In this document: piece by piece, positions 1 through 10,246 of the stretch
Layout of the letters: every line of letters begins with the position of its first letter
How positions within the stretch are numbered: the stretch's first letter is position 1
Assembly: GCF_018294505.1 (NCBI RefSeq)
Contig: NC_057800.1
Span: 176,684,113-176,748,112, forward strand
DNA length: 64,000 nt
Source: Triticum aestivum
Taxonomy: Eukaryota > Streptophyta > Magnoliopsida > Poales > Poaceae
Reading direction: 5' to 3'
The notes under the pieces: generated by a model
What the model saw: only the letters and a program-made list of their open reading frames with translations
Databases searched by the model: none
What the model was told of the DNA's origin: nothing
Program-made: the position numbers and the translations under genes

Positions 1-2885
1 AATCCGGCGCGCGCCGCTCCGTCGCTGACGTCTGAAGTGCTTCGGCTGATACCACGACGTCGGGATACCCATAACTACTCCCACGTAGATGGTTAGTGCG
101 TATAGGCTCGTAGCCAACTCAGATCAAATACCAAGATCTCGTTAAGCGTGTTAAGTATCCGCGAACGCCGAACAGGGCCAGGCCCACCTCTCTCCTAGGC
201 GGTCTCAACCTGCCCTGTCGCTCCGCCACAAAGATCCACACAGAGGGCCGTCGGGACAAAGGTCCTTTCAGCCCCCAATCCGTGAATCACTCGCGGGTAC
301 TCTTCGAGCTGACCCGACTTTAGTCACCATCTGTATAGTATGTATGTATGTATAGTATATACCCGTGATCACCTCCCGAGTGATCACGGCCCAATAGTAT
401 AGCAAGGCAGACGACAAGAATGTAGGGCCAATGATGATAAACTAGCATCCTATACTAAGCATTTAGGATTGCAGGTAAGGTATCAACAGGTGTAGCAACA
501 ATGTCAGGCTATGCATCAGAATAGGATCAACGGAAAGCAGTAACATGCTACACTACTCTAATGCAAGCAGTATAGAGTAGAATAGGCGATATCTGGTGAT
601 CAAGGGGGGGGGCTTGCCTGGTTGCTCTGGCAAGAAGGAGGGGTCGTCAACTCCGTAGTCGAACTGGGCAGCAGCAGCGTCGGTCTCGTAGTCTACCGGA
701 GAGAAGAGGGGGAAGAAACAATGAATACAATGCAAACAAATGCATATCGATGCATGACATGACAAGTAACGATGCTAGGTGTGCCCAATCGCGGTAGTAG
801 GTGATACCGACGAAGGGGGAAACATCCGGGAAAGTATTCCCGGTGTTTCGCGTTTTCGGACAGATGAACCGGAGGGGGAAAGTTGCGTGTTTGGTATGTT
901 AGAGGTGTGTGGTGGACGAACGGGCTGCGTATCCGGGTTCGTCTCGTCGTTCTGAGCAACTTTCATGTAGAAAGTATTTTCATCCGAGTTACGGATTAAA
1001 AGATATGATTTTCTAAAGATTTAAATCATTTCTGATTTTATTTATTCATTTAAATCCAACCTTATCCAGAACAGTGCCTGATGACGCAGGCATGACATCA
1101 GAGTGATGTCAGCAGGTCAACTGGTCGGTTGACCAGTCAAACCAGACAGGTGGGTCCAGTGGGACCCACATGTCATTGTCAGGGACAATAACAGAGTTCT
1201 AAAATTAACTGAAAGGGTTAATTAGTGTGTGGGTCCTAGCAGTCAGTGAGAGGTTAAAGTTTTAATTAACTAATTTAATTAATTAGCAGTTTATCTATTT
1301 GTTTTATTTTTTTATAGCATGGGGCCCGCATGTCAGTGCCACTGGGCTGCCCAGTCAGCACGTTGACCCAGTCAACAGGTCAACAGGGGGCCCTGGGCCC
1401 ACCAGTCAGTGGCCCGAGACGGTGCCACGTGGGTGCCAGCTCGGCACCCGCCGGAGACGCGCCGGGGCTAACTCCGGCGACCAAAACAACGGCGGCCCCT
1501 CGCCGGAGTTGGCCGGAACCGTGCTACGGGGCTCGGTTTCGGGCGTGCGTGGGTGCGTTCGAACGGTCACTCGACCGCGCGTCGAGTGGTGGTGGTGGCA
1601 TCGCCGGACCTGGCCGGAAACGTCACCGGCGACGAGGTCCGCGGCGTTGCGTTCGGGCGCTCATCAGGGATGGCGCAAAGAGGCACGGGAGGGGGCGTGC
1701 GCGTGTGCGTTGAGTCGGGCGTTCGACGCCGCGTCCATCTATGGTGGCGGCGCGGCCCGTAACGGGCTAGGACGACGACGGCGAGAGGCCGAGCGGACGC
1801 CGGTGTTCGGGCGCGGTCGGAAACGAGGCTAGAGGGCACGGGAAGGCACGGGCCCGAGCTCGTTGGGCTCATGGGAGCAAGAGGAGCTCGATGCCGTGCC
1901 CAGGTGAGTGCGACAGGGGCCGTGGCCACGGCGGCGAGGTACACCGCGGCGACCGGAGCCCGGGCACGACGACGAGCTAGTTACCGCGCGAGCTAGGAGA
2001 GCTAGAGGGCGGAGGAGGGAGGCAGCTCACCTAGCGGCACGCACGAAGGCCGGTGGTAGTTTAGTAGCAGCAGGGGGGTGTCGCCGGAGTTGGTGAAGAA
2101 CGCGGCCGCCGGAGATGAGGGCGAAGGGGATCCGGTGATTCGGGGCTCCTCCGCTCCAGCTGAGGCCTCCGGTGGACGAGGAAGATGACGGAGGCGTCGA
2201 CGGACACGCAGGCGCGGCGAGGCGGCGACTGTGGCCGCGCGATTCACGGCGGCGAGGCCATGGCGGCGCTCGGTTGCGGTGGGGAAGGAGGGGGAGATGG
2301 ATCTGGAGGGGAGAGGGAGAGGCGCGGGGGCCGAGGGCGAGCGTGGGGGCGAGTGGGAGGGAGATCGAGGAGGCGGCGGGGGGGGTGCTGGCGATCTTAT
2401 CCCCCGTCTCGTCGCCGGCGAGGGGGGTTCGGTTGGGACGCGCCCTGTTCCGACCCGGGTCGGGGGAACAGGGGAAGGGGACGCGGTGCGGGGCTGGGCC
2501 GGCTGGGCCGGCCAGTCTGGCTGCGGGCCAGGGGGATTGGGCGGTGGCCGTGCGGGTGGGTTGGGCTGTCTGGTCCAGGGGGCTTCCCCCCCCCTTTTTT
2601 GTTTTTTTAATTTCTTTCTTTATTTATTTTCCCTTTCTGTTTTATTTAGTTTTAGGGCATCTAGGCATTTTATAAAATGGTGTTTGCTTCACCATAATTA
2701 CCAGTGCAATATTTGGCAACCCCCGAACATTTTCGCTTTGACTTTTGAAAACTTAGGGTGTTTGTCACTAATTCATATTTTGAATTAGCAATGATTTTGA
2801 ACTACCACTTGGTTAGCAACAGTAACACTGGTGACATGGCATCATTATAAGAGTTTTACTGTAGCCTAATTATCCGGGCGTTACA
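1..2885 (-). repeat. 3' LTR of G1, partial
   Basis: Window base 1 aligns with base 9857 of the complete LTR and the match continues to the terminal GGGCGTTACA at 2876-2885. About 1.1 kb of this LTR lies outside the window. The stretch 1320-2560 is very GC- and CpG-rich, which creates long overlapping open frames on both strands that are not genes. No coding sequence is supported in this LTR. Confidence 0.95.
363..389. other. Perfect 10-bp inverted repeat in the G1 LTR
   Basis: CCGTGATCAC at 363-372 and GTGATCACGG at 380-389 pair perfectly around a 7-nt loop. It lies next to a short GTAT-repeat tract (about 338-362). The same hairpin is kept in the other LTR at 10220-10246. A role in RNA 3' end formation or packaging is possible, but nothing in the sequence decides it. 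Confidence 0.7.
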
Positions 2886-2897
2886 AATCTCCTCCAC
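2886..2897 (-). other. Polypurine tract of G1
   Basis: On the minus strand the purine run GTGGAGGAGATT directly precedes the LTR start TGTAACGCCC. This is where plus-strand DNA synthesis is primed in LTR retrotransposons and it fixes the inner edge of the 3' LTR. Confidence 0.85.
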
Positions 2898-2920
2898 TAC
2901 AAGAAATCTCGTCCCGAGAT

Positions 2921-3950
2921 TTAGGAGGTAGAAGGAAACAGTGCGGGGTATTCATCACGCAGGCGATCCTCACGTTCCCAAGTGGCTTCATCTTCAGAAT
3001 GGTGCGACCACTGAACTTTGAGGAACTTGATCGCCTTCTGGCGTGTGCGGCGTTCAGCTTGGTCGAGAATGCGGACCGGATGCTCTTTATAGGAGAGATC
3101 CTGTTGCAATTCGAGCACTTCATGATCCACTCCTCGGATCGGGTCCTTGAAGCAACGGCGGAGCTGTGATACATGGAAGACATCGTGAACCTGAGAAAGG
3201 TTCGGCGGAAGCTCCAGTTGATATGCCACTTTTCCACGCCTCTCGAGAATAGTGAATGGGCCAATATAGCGAGGAGCTAGCTTGCCCTTGATCCCGAAGC
3301 GGTGAGCACCCTTCATTGGTGTAACTCGAAGATAGGCCTTTTCGCCAGGTTGATAGACCATGTCTTTATGATGACGGTCATAATTACTCTTTTGGCGTGA
3401 CTGAGCAGTCTTGAGATTCTCGCGAATAATGCGGACTTGCTCTTCGGCATGTTGGATAATATCCGGACCAAAGAGTGGACGTTCCCCAGTTTCTGACCAG
3501 TTCAGAGGGGTTCGGCACTTTCGTCCATATAACACTTCGAAGGGGGCCATCTTCAGACTAGCTTGATAGCTATTATTATAAGAGAACTCAGCATACGGGA
3601 GAGATTCCTCCCATTTCTTGCCGAAGGAAATAACACAAGCTCGAAGCATGTCTTCGAGAACTTGGTTGACACGTTCAACTTGCCCTTGTGACTGAGGATG
3701 AAAAGCAGTGCTGAAAGACAGATGAGTGCCCATAGCTTCTTGGAAACTTGCCCAGAATCTTGAAGTGAATAAACTGCCACGGTCTGAACTGATAACCAGT
3801 GGAATACCGTGAAGCGAAACAATTCTGGACATGTAGAGAGTTGCAAGCTGACTAGCAGTGATCGTTTCTTTGACCGCCAGAAAATGTGCAACCTTAGAAA
3901 GTCGGTCAATGACGACAAGAATAGCATCATTACCCTTTTGCGATTTGGGG
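2921..3950 (-). CDS. G1 pol, 3' part: integrase core, C-terminal domain and chromodomain
   Basis: This frame holds the rest of the integrase after a single-base frameshift in a C run (3947-3950) that separates it from the main pol frame. Visible are the second catalytic aspartate ([13 protein letters not shown]), the catalytic glutamate in [13 protein letters not shown], a Gypsy-type region around [20 protein letters not shown], the [19 protein letters not shown] beta-barrel region, and a terminal chromodomain-like module of about 50 residues ([32 protein letters not shown]). Chromodomains of chromovirus integrases bind modified histone tails and steer insertion into heterochromatin. The open frame itself extends upstream to 4087, but that part is out of frame with pol. 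Confidence 0.9.
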
Positions 3951-6755
3951 AAATCCAGTAACGAAGTCCATCTCGACATGGTCCCATTTCCATTCAGGAA
4001 TAGATATAGGTTGCAGAGTTCCAGCAGGCCTTTGATGTTCTGCTTTGATACGACGGCAAACGTCACATTCAGCAACATAACGAGCAATGTCTTGCTTCAT
4101 GTTAGACCACCAGAATCTCTGGCGGATGTCTTGGTACATCTTTGTACTACCAGGATGGATACATAGAGGCGTATCATGAGCTTCTTTCATAACCTCCTGA
4201 GTCATATTCAGGTTTTCCTTCTTACACGGCACCACTAGGCGGCCTTTGAAGTACAAGGCGCCATCATCAGCAATAGTGAAGGATGAGGGACTTCCTTCTT
4301 TGAGGTCTTGCTTAATCTTGTAGACTTCAGAGTCAAATCCCTGCATTGTCTTTATGGTGCCCACGAGATCGGGTTCAACAGCCAGGGTATAGAGGGAACC
4401 CTGGGAAACAACACGGAGATTCATCTTGCGGAACTCCGGAGGAGGGGGAGCGAGTGCACCCGGAGGAACAATATGGAGGTTTAGCTTTCTGAATTCTTCA
4501 ACAAGTGAGGGCTGAACTTTGTGAACCTGGAGGTGGTTGCAGTAAGACTTGCGGCTCAAGGCATCAGCCATTACATTAGCCTTGCCTGGTGTATAGGAAA
4601 TACCCAAATCAAAGTCTGCAACAGTCTCCATCCATCTCTGCTGACGGAGGTTCAGGTCTGGCTGAGTAAACAGATACTTCAGACTTTGGTGGTCAGTGAA
4701 GATCTCGCAACGATTACCGAGTAGGTAATGTCGCCACTGTTTTAGTGCATGAATGACAGCAGCAAGTTCGAGGTCGTGAACTGGGTAGTTCTCTTCGTGA
4801 GGGCGCAATTGTCGAGAGGCATAAGCAACCACTTTGCGCTCTTGCATTAGGACACAGCCTAATCCTTGACGGGAAGCGTCGCAGTAAATGACGAAGTCCT
4901 TCTTAGTATCAGGTGGAGCTAGTACTGGGGCAGAAGTCAACTTGTCTTTGAGTGCCTGGAAGCTTTCCTGACATTTATCTGTCCATTGGAACTTGACGCC
5001 CTTATGCAATAGGTTAGTCAGAGGCCTGGCAATCTTGGAGAAGTTCTCGACGAATCGACGGCAATAGCTGGCGAGACCGAGAAAACTTCTGACTTGCTTA
5101 ACGTTCTTCGGAGGAGTCCAATCGAGAATAGCCTGAACTCGTTCAGGGTTGACGGCAATACCATCCTTAGAGATGACATGCCCGAGATAGGTTACTTCGG
5201 GAAGCCAGAATTCACATTTGGAGAACTTGGCATAAAGTTGATGCTCTCGTAGCTTTTCCAGCACGAGGCGAAGATGTTCAGCATGTTCCTCTTCGTTCTT
5301 GGAAAATACCAGAATATCATCCAGATAAACCACGACGAACTTGTCGAGGTAATCCATGAATATATAGTTCATCAGGCGAGAGAAGGTGGCTGGAGCATTG
5401 GTTAAGCCGAAAGACATGACGGTGTACTCGTAAGATCCGTAACGAGTCACGAATGCGGTCTTGGGGATATCCTCCTCACGAACACGGATCTGGTGGTAAC
5501 CCAACCTCAAGTCGAGTTTAGAGAACACTGATGAACCAGCCAATTGATCATACAGATCATTGATCCGAGGAAGAGGATACTTATTCTGAATGGTAGCTTG
5601 GTTTATAGGACGGTAGTCTTGGACCAATCGGTTTGTCCCATCTTTCTTCTTGACAAAGAGAGAAGGTGCTCCCCAAGGAGAGCAACTTGGGCGAATGAAA
5701 CCACTTCGAAGAGATTTATCGATTTCCTCCTTAAGCTCAAGGAGTTCATGCGGCGGCATCTTGTAGGGTCGCTTGGCTATAGGAGTGGTGCCTGGTTTCA
5801 AGTCGATGACGAATTCGACAGCTCTAGCAGGGGGAATCCCTGGGAGTTCTTCAGGAAAGACGTCTAGGAATTCACGCACGACGGGAATGTTTTCAATGCC
5901 CTCGAGTGGTGCAGCGTTCAATGCGTTTAAGGCATAAAGCCTGGCCTCGGCATTCCTAACCAGATGAGCATCGTAGCTAATTATTTCATCAGAAGGGTGT
6001 AGCAGATGGACGGTCTTAGTGGCGCAAACGATAGAAGCTGTATGCGCCTTTAACCAATCCATTCCCAGAATGAGGTCAATGTTAGACGACTTCAGTATAA
6101 TGGGCGAGGCACGAAACTCCAACCCTTCGATTTCCACAGGGACGTCAATGCCAACCATGAAGGTCTGACATTGTCCCGCGGGGGTTTTTACCACTACCGA
6201 AGTGTTCATCTGCTCAAATTTAACATCGTGCTTGTATGCGAAATCTTCGGACATGAATGAATGCGATGCACCTGTATCAAATAAAACGGATGCTGGTACT
6301 GAATTTACGAGGAGTGTACCCATCACAGTAGCAGGCTGGTCTTGAGCTTCATTCAGATCAATGTGGTTGGCATGAACACGGCCATAAGGCTTGGCATTGT
6401 TGTTGCGGGCCTGGTTGTTTCCACGGCCAGTAGTTGGAAGGGCCAGTTGATTCTGTTTTTGATTCTGATAGCAGTTCCTGGCAAGGTGACCTGGTTGACC
6501 ACACTTGTAGCACAGACCATTATTGGGAGTGGGAACAGGAGCTCGGGGTGGTGGAGCTGGAAGCCTTGGCTGCCTAGTTGGAGCAGCTAGGCAGACGAGG
6601 TGCAGCATAAGACTGCCTTGGGGCAGGTGCATTTGGACGGTACATGCTGTTCGGGATCCATATCTTACGCTTCTGCGAGGGCGGGCCCGAAGATGAGCCC
6701 GTGTCACGGTTGCGCCTTTGAGAGCTCTGGTGTTCCTGCAGACCAGTCTCGACAT
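3930..6755 (-). CDS. G1 pol main frame: zinc knuckle, protease, reverse transcriptase, RNase H, integrase N-terminus
   Basis: This 941-codon frame starts out of frame; real homology begins around 6600 in the nucleocapsid. In order: the CCHC knuckle [14 protein letters not shown] (about residues 82-95), the aspartic protease active site [10 protein letters not shown], the reverse transcriptase with YLDDILVFS, RNase H ([27 protein letters not shown]), the integrase HHCC zinc module (HPGSTKMY through CDVCRR), and the first catalytic aspartate in VEMDFVTGF. It stops at 3930 because of the one-base shift at 3947-3950. Reverse transcriptase and RNase H show no internal stop. The protein would copy the genomic RNA in the capsid. 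Confidence 0.93.
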   Translation of the reverse strand: MSRLVCRNTRALKGATVTRAHLRARPRRSVRYGSRTACTVQMHLPQGSLMLHLVCLAAPTRQPRLPAPPPRAPVPTPNNGLCYKCGQPGHLARNCYQNQKQNQLALPTTGRGNNQARNNNAKPYGRVHANHIDLNEAQDQPATVMGTLLVNSVPASVLFDTGASHSFMSEDFAYKHDVKFEQMNTSVVVKTPAGQCQTFMVGIDVPVEIEGLEFRASPIILKSSNIDLILGMDWLKAHTASIVCATKTVHLLHPSDEIISYDAHLVRNAEARLYALNALNAAPLEGIENIPVVREFLDVFPEELPGIPPARAVEFVIDLKPGTTPIAKRPYKMPPHELLELKEEIDKSLRSGFIRPSCSPWGAPSLFVKKKDGTNRLVQDYRPINQATIQNKYPLPRINDLYDQLAGSSVFSKLDLRLGYHQIRVREEDIPKTAFVTRYGSYEYTVMSFGLTNAPATFSRLMNYIFMDYLDKFVVVYLDDILVFSKNEEEHAEHLRLVLEKLREHQLYAKFSKCEFWLPEVTYLGHVISKDGIAVNPERVQAILDWTPPKNVKQVRSFLGLASYCRRFVENFSKIARPLTNLLHKGVKFQWTDKCQESFQALKDKLTSAPVLAPPDTKKDFVIYCDASRQGLGCVLMQERKVVAYASRQLRPHEENYPVHDLELAAVIHALKQWRHYLLGNRCEIFTDHQSLKYLFTQPDLNLRQQRWMETVADFDLGISYTPGKANVMADALSRKSYCNHLQVHKVQPSLVEEFRKLNLHIVPPGALAPPPPEFRKMNLRVVSQGSLYTLAVEPDLVGTIKTMQGFDSEVYKIKQDLKEGSPSSFTIADDGALYFKGRLVVPCKKENLNMTQEVMKEAHDTPLCIHPGSTKMYQDIRQRFWWSNMKQDIARYVAECDVCRRIKAEHQRPAGTLQPISIPEWKWDHVEMDFVTGFPQIAKG

Positions 6756-7107
6756 TGATGGCCTTGTTCACCAAGGTGGCGAAATCGGCAAAGTCATGCA
6801 CTAGAAGTGCGAGCTTGATGTCAGCTTGAAGGCCTTCACGGAACTTCTCCTGTCTGCGAGCATCAGTTGCAATGTCTTCTTCAGCATAGCGGGATAAGTC
6901 CAGAAACTCCCGCTGATAAGCTTCCACAGTTTTGTTGCCCTGGGTGAGGTTGCGGAACTCACGCTTCTTCCTGTCCATGATTCCCTGAGGAATGAAGCGG
7001 GCACGGAAGGCAGCCTGAAAGTCTGGCCAGGAGATGATTGTCCCAACTGGCAGAGTACGCCTGTGGCTGTCCCACCATTGCGCTGCGGGTCCCTTTAGAA
7101 GAAGGAA
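6574..7107 (-). CDS. G1 gag, C-terminal part (capsid)
   Basis: This frame continues gag after a frameshift near 7100. It has a retrotransposon gag-type capsid core, including [12 protein letters not shown], a stretch ending in ARFIPQG, and [20 protein letters not shown], followed by a basic linker. The frame ends at 6574, just past a second frameshift near 6595 that leads into the zinc knuckle at the start of the pol frame. Gag forms the virus-like particle. The start is not an ATG but the frameshift junction. Confidence 0.85.
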   Translation of the reverse strand, partial: FLLLKGPAAQWWDSHRRTLPVGTIISWPDFQAAFRARFIPQGIMDRKKREFRNLTQGNKTVEAYQREFLDLSRYAEEDIATDARRQEKFREGLQADIKLALLVHDFADFATLVNKAINVETGLQEHQSSQRRNRDTGSSSGPPSQKRKIWIPNSMYRPNAPAPRQSYAAPRLPSCSN

Positions 7108-7406
7108 GCAAAAGTGACATAGCTGGCAGGGGCTACATCAGCAGACTCCATCTCATAGGTGATGTCACGGAGCCAGTCATCAGCATCCAGCGGCTGGGTT
7201 GAGCTGCGGTACACACTTGGGTTGAGGCGTATGAAATCCTGCAGAGTGGTTGTGTTTGGATGCTGGTTCATATTGGGGCGAGGAAACTGAGCCATCATGT
7301 TTTCCATGAACTGGCGATTCATCTCAAGCTGTTGGATCATACCAGCCATGTACTCAGGCGGTGGTGGGAAGTTGCCACCACGACCACGACCAGCTGGTCT
7401 AACCAT
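7095..7406 (-). CDS. G1 gag, N-terminal part
   Basis: I place the start at the ATG at 7404-7406 (MVRPAGRGRGG), because homology to the family begins there and the upstream 47 codons of the same open frame look like leader or intron. The peptide has a Gly/Arg-rich start, a Met/Gln-rich helix and DFIRLNPSVYRSS, then runs out of frame near 7095. A sequence resembling a splice acceptor (TTAGCAG) sits one base before the ATG. Confidence 0.8.
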   Translation of the reverse strand: MVRPAGRGRGGNFPPPPEYMAGMIQQLEMNRQFMENMMAQFPRPNMNQHPNTTTLQDFIRLNPSVYRSSTQPLDADDWLRDITYEMESADVAPASYVTFASFF

Positions 7407-7407
7407 C

Positions 7408-7531
7408 CTGCTAATATATAACAGGGGTAGTTCAGTATTGAGAAATTTGCATAGACAAGAGTCATTCATGATGAAACATGCATAATGAAAGGAGCACGAC
7501 AGATACCACATAGATAGTCGGCATAACTTAC
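7408..7531 (-). other. Possible 124-nt intron between the extra ORF and gag
   Basis: On the minus strand TTTT/GTAAGTTATG (donor at 7531) and ATATATTAGCAG/G (acceptor at 7409-7408) flank 124 nt ending one base before the gag ATG. Both sites fit plant consensus well. Splicing would shorten the gag leader. This rests only on the two sites; RNA evidence would decide. Confidence 0.4.
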
Positions 7532-7641
7532 AAAAGGGGTCGGACATAGAGTTCAGTACACAGAGTTCAGTACATAGATTAAGTCATTATAGGCGGCACG
7601 CAGGCTCGCGAGTGCATCTAATACTAATGAGCAAGACTACA

Positions 7642-8400
7642 TCAGTCCCAGGAGGTACTGTGAAGGTAGCTGTAACCTGACAGCTGGTAGTGAGGCAACG
7701 GATAGTCCTCCACGTCAGTGGCCTGGGGGCCGCGGATACTCTGGTGTAGAATCCGACGCTCAGGTGGCAGAAGAGGACCAAGTGCGGGAGAGTAGCCTCC
7801 CACCTCTGGCCATCCGACACCGTGGGGCATCACGGTCCTGGCTGGGTAGATCGCAGAACGCGGCAGCTGTCCAGACCGGACAAAGGGGTGCAACCGCGTC
7901 AGAGCCCTGTAAAGGTGCTGACGAGTGGTGTACAACTCGTGGCGAAGAGCTCTGTTAGCTCGGTCCAGCCCATCAGCATGCAGAACCAGGCGCTGATGGT
8001 GGAAGGGCTCTCGGGTGACGGTGGAGTAGGCGGCAGTGTAGTATCCCTCCGCACCAACGTCAGATGCGATAGGAATGTGCCTGAAAGGGGAAGTGTCCAA
8101 TGCCTGATACTCTCCACGAAGACGTGTCAGAGCAGCATGAGCAGCATCGTGGACTGCCATCTCGATGGTCACTCCAACACCATGAGCGGTGTGCAGCACG
8201 GTAGTGGACTCATACTCCCGAGAGTAGAGGTGGACGATGGCACGGTACTGCTCCTGGTTAAAGTCCTGGTACTCCTCGTAGACGGTGTACTCAGGGTGCC
8301 AGCGATAACCCAGATAGGTCATCATATCAGCTAGCACAGCAGGTGATCCTGAGGCACCAATGGCCGCAGTGTGGCGCACGACCTGCCTCGTGGGTTCCAT
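7642..8400 (-). CDS. Extra ORF of unknown function upstream of gag in G1
   Basis: This intact ORF of 252 codons begins at the ATG at 8398-8400 (MEPTRQVVRHTAA) and ends about 240 bp before gag. It is rich in His, Tyr and Arg, lacks a zinc knuckle, a protease motif or membrane segments, and I do not recognise a domain. The upstream bases read TTTGTTTTCAG/ATG, which looks like a splice acceptor directly at the start codon, so it may be made from a spliced RNA. Similar unnamed proteins are, from memory, common in Triticeae repeats. It has no stop, whereas gag and pol carry frameshifts. Confidence 0.7.
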   Translation of the reverse strand: MEPTRQVVRHTAAIGASGSPAVLADMMTYLGYRWHPEYTVYEEYQDFNQEQYRAIVHLYSREYESTTVLHTAHGVGVTIEMAVHDAAHAALTRLRGEYQALDTSPFRHIPIASDVGAEGYYTAAYSTVTREPFHHQRLVLHADGLDRANRALRHELYTTRQHLYRALTRLHPFVRSGQLPRSAIYPARTVMPHGVGWPEVGGYSPALGPLLPPERRILHQSIRGPQATDVEDYPLPHYQLSGYSYLHSTSWD

Positions 8401-8718
8401 CTGAAAACAAAGATGTTTCAATGGAGTCAAATGACAACATGGGCACTATTCAAAATGCTATCCTACAGAATAACTATGGCTTATCCAACTTCGGGGTGAA
8501 CGTGGTAACGGGATCCTAATGTCAGAGTTAGTAAATTCGTTTAACCCGAGTAGAAAAGAGTTCAGAGTCCCAGAGTAAAGGTCGAGGAGTAAAAGATCCT
8601 AGTACCACCCGATGGCGACGTGGGCCCGTAAGGCACACAGCCAAGTTAGTAAAAGTTTTGTAATGTCTAGACTCGACTTCGGCCAAGGAGTGTGGAAGGG
8701 GGATTCCTACAGGCAGTC
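8401..8718 (-). other. 5' leader of G1
   Basis: Untranslated sequence between the primer binding site and the extra ORF. I see no coding potential. It ends in a splice-acceptor-like pyrimidine tract and CAG at 8401-8403. Confidence 0.6.
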
Positions 8719-8731
8719 GGCTCTGATACCA
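8719..8731 (-). other. Primer binding site of G1 (initiator Met tRNA type)
   Basis: The minus strand reads TGGTATCAGAGCC three bases after the LTR end. This is the usual complement of the 3' end of plant initiator tRNA-Met, used to prime minus-strand DNA. Confidence 0.93.
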
Positions 8732-9377
8732 ACTTGTGACGCCCCCGATTCAATCGTACACTAATCATGCACGCAAATGTGTACGATCAAGATCAGGGAC
8801 TCACGGGAAGATATCACAACACAACTCTAAAACATAAATAAGTCATACAAGCATCATAATACAAGCCAGGGGCCTCGAGGGCTCGAATACAAGTGCTCGA
8901 TCATAGACGAGTCAGCGGAAGCAACAATATCTGAGTACAGACATAAGTTAAACAAGTTTGCCTTAAGAAGGCTAGCACAAACTGGGATACAGATCGAAAG
9001 AGGCGCAGGCCTCCTGCCTGGGATCCTCCTAAACTACTCCCGGTCGTCATCAGCGGGCAGCACGTAGTAGTAGGCACCTCCAGCATAGTAGGGGTCGTCG
9101 TCGACGGTGGCGTCTGGCTCCTGGACTCCAGCATCTGGTTGCGACAACCAGAAGGAAAGGAAAGGGGAAAAGGGGGAGAAAGCAACCGTGAGTACTCATC
9201 CGAAGTACTCGCAAGCAAGGAACTACACTACATATGCATGGGTATATGTGTAAGGAGGCCATATCAGTGGGCTGAACTGCAGAATGCCAGAATAAGAGGG
9301 GGATAACTAATCATGTCGAAGACTACGCTTCTCGCAGCCACCGTCTTGCATCAAGTAGAAGAGAGTAGATTGAAGTC

Positions 9378-9426
9378 CTCCAAGTAGCATCTCCAAGTAG
9401 CATCTCCAAATAGCATCTCATAGCAT
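9378..9426. repeat. 13-bp tandem repeat in the G1 LTR
   Basis: The unit CTCCAAGTAGCAT occurs twice exactly (9378-9403), once with one change (9404-9416) and then as a shortened copy. It is a small slippage array with no evident function. Confidence 0.85.
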
Positions 9427-10219
9427 AATCCTACCCGGCGATCCCCTCCTCATATCCCTGAGGTAGAGCGACCACCGGTTGTATCTGGCACTTGGAAGGG
9501 TGTGTTTTATTAAGTATCCGGTTCTAGTTGTCATAAGGTCAAGGTACAACTCCAAGTCGTCCTGTTACCGAAGATCACGGCTATTCGAATAGATTAACTT
9601 CCCTGCAGGGGTGCACCACATAACCCAACACGCTCGATCCCATTTGGCCGGACACACTTTCCTGGGTCATGCCCGGCCTCGGAAGATCAACACGTCGCAG
9701 CCCCACCTAGGCTCAACGGAGAGGCCAGCACGCCGGTCTAAACCTAAGCGCGCAGGGGTCTGGGCCCATCGCCCTGAGCACACCTGCACGTTGCGTACGG
9801 CGGCCGGAAGCAGACCTAGCACCTCCATTACAAAGGAAGTTGCGTTAACGCAGTCCAACCCGGCGCGCGCCGCTCCGTCGCTGACGTCACGAAGTGCTTC
9901 GGCTGATACCACGACGTCGGGATACCCATAACTACTCCCGCGTAGATGGTTAGTACGTATAGGCTCGTAGCCAACTCAGATCAAATACCAAGATCTCGTT
10001 AAGCGTGTTAAATATCCGCGAACGCCGAACAGGGCCAGGCCCACCTCTCTCCTAGGCGGTCTCAACCTGCCCTGTCGCTCCGCCACAAAGATCCACACAG
10101 AGGGCCGTCGGGACAAAGGTCCTTTCAGCCCCCAATCCGTGAATCACTCGCGGGTACTCTTCGAGCTGACCCGACTTTAGTCACCATCTGTATAGTATGT
10201 ATGTATGTATAGTATATAC

Positions 10220-10246
10220 CCGTGATCACCTCCCGAGTGATCACGG
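10220..10246. other. Second copy of the G1 LTR hairpin
   Basis: Same perfect 10-bp stem and 7-nt loop as at 363-389, at the same LTR position. Conservation between the two LTRs is expected at this age and does not prove function. Confidence 0.7.

Noticed and set aside
1299..2788. Long overlapping open frames on both strands (up to 185 codons), repeated at 11155-12650
   Set aside because: They lie inside the G1 LTRs, occur in several frames at once because the DNA is GC-rich, and show no domain or codon preference.
9378..9426. Short repeats as a CRISPR-like array (also 55701-55935)
   Set aside because: The repeats are contiguous tandem units without unique spacers, in a plant nuclear context.
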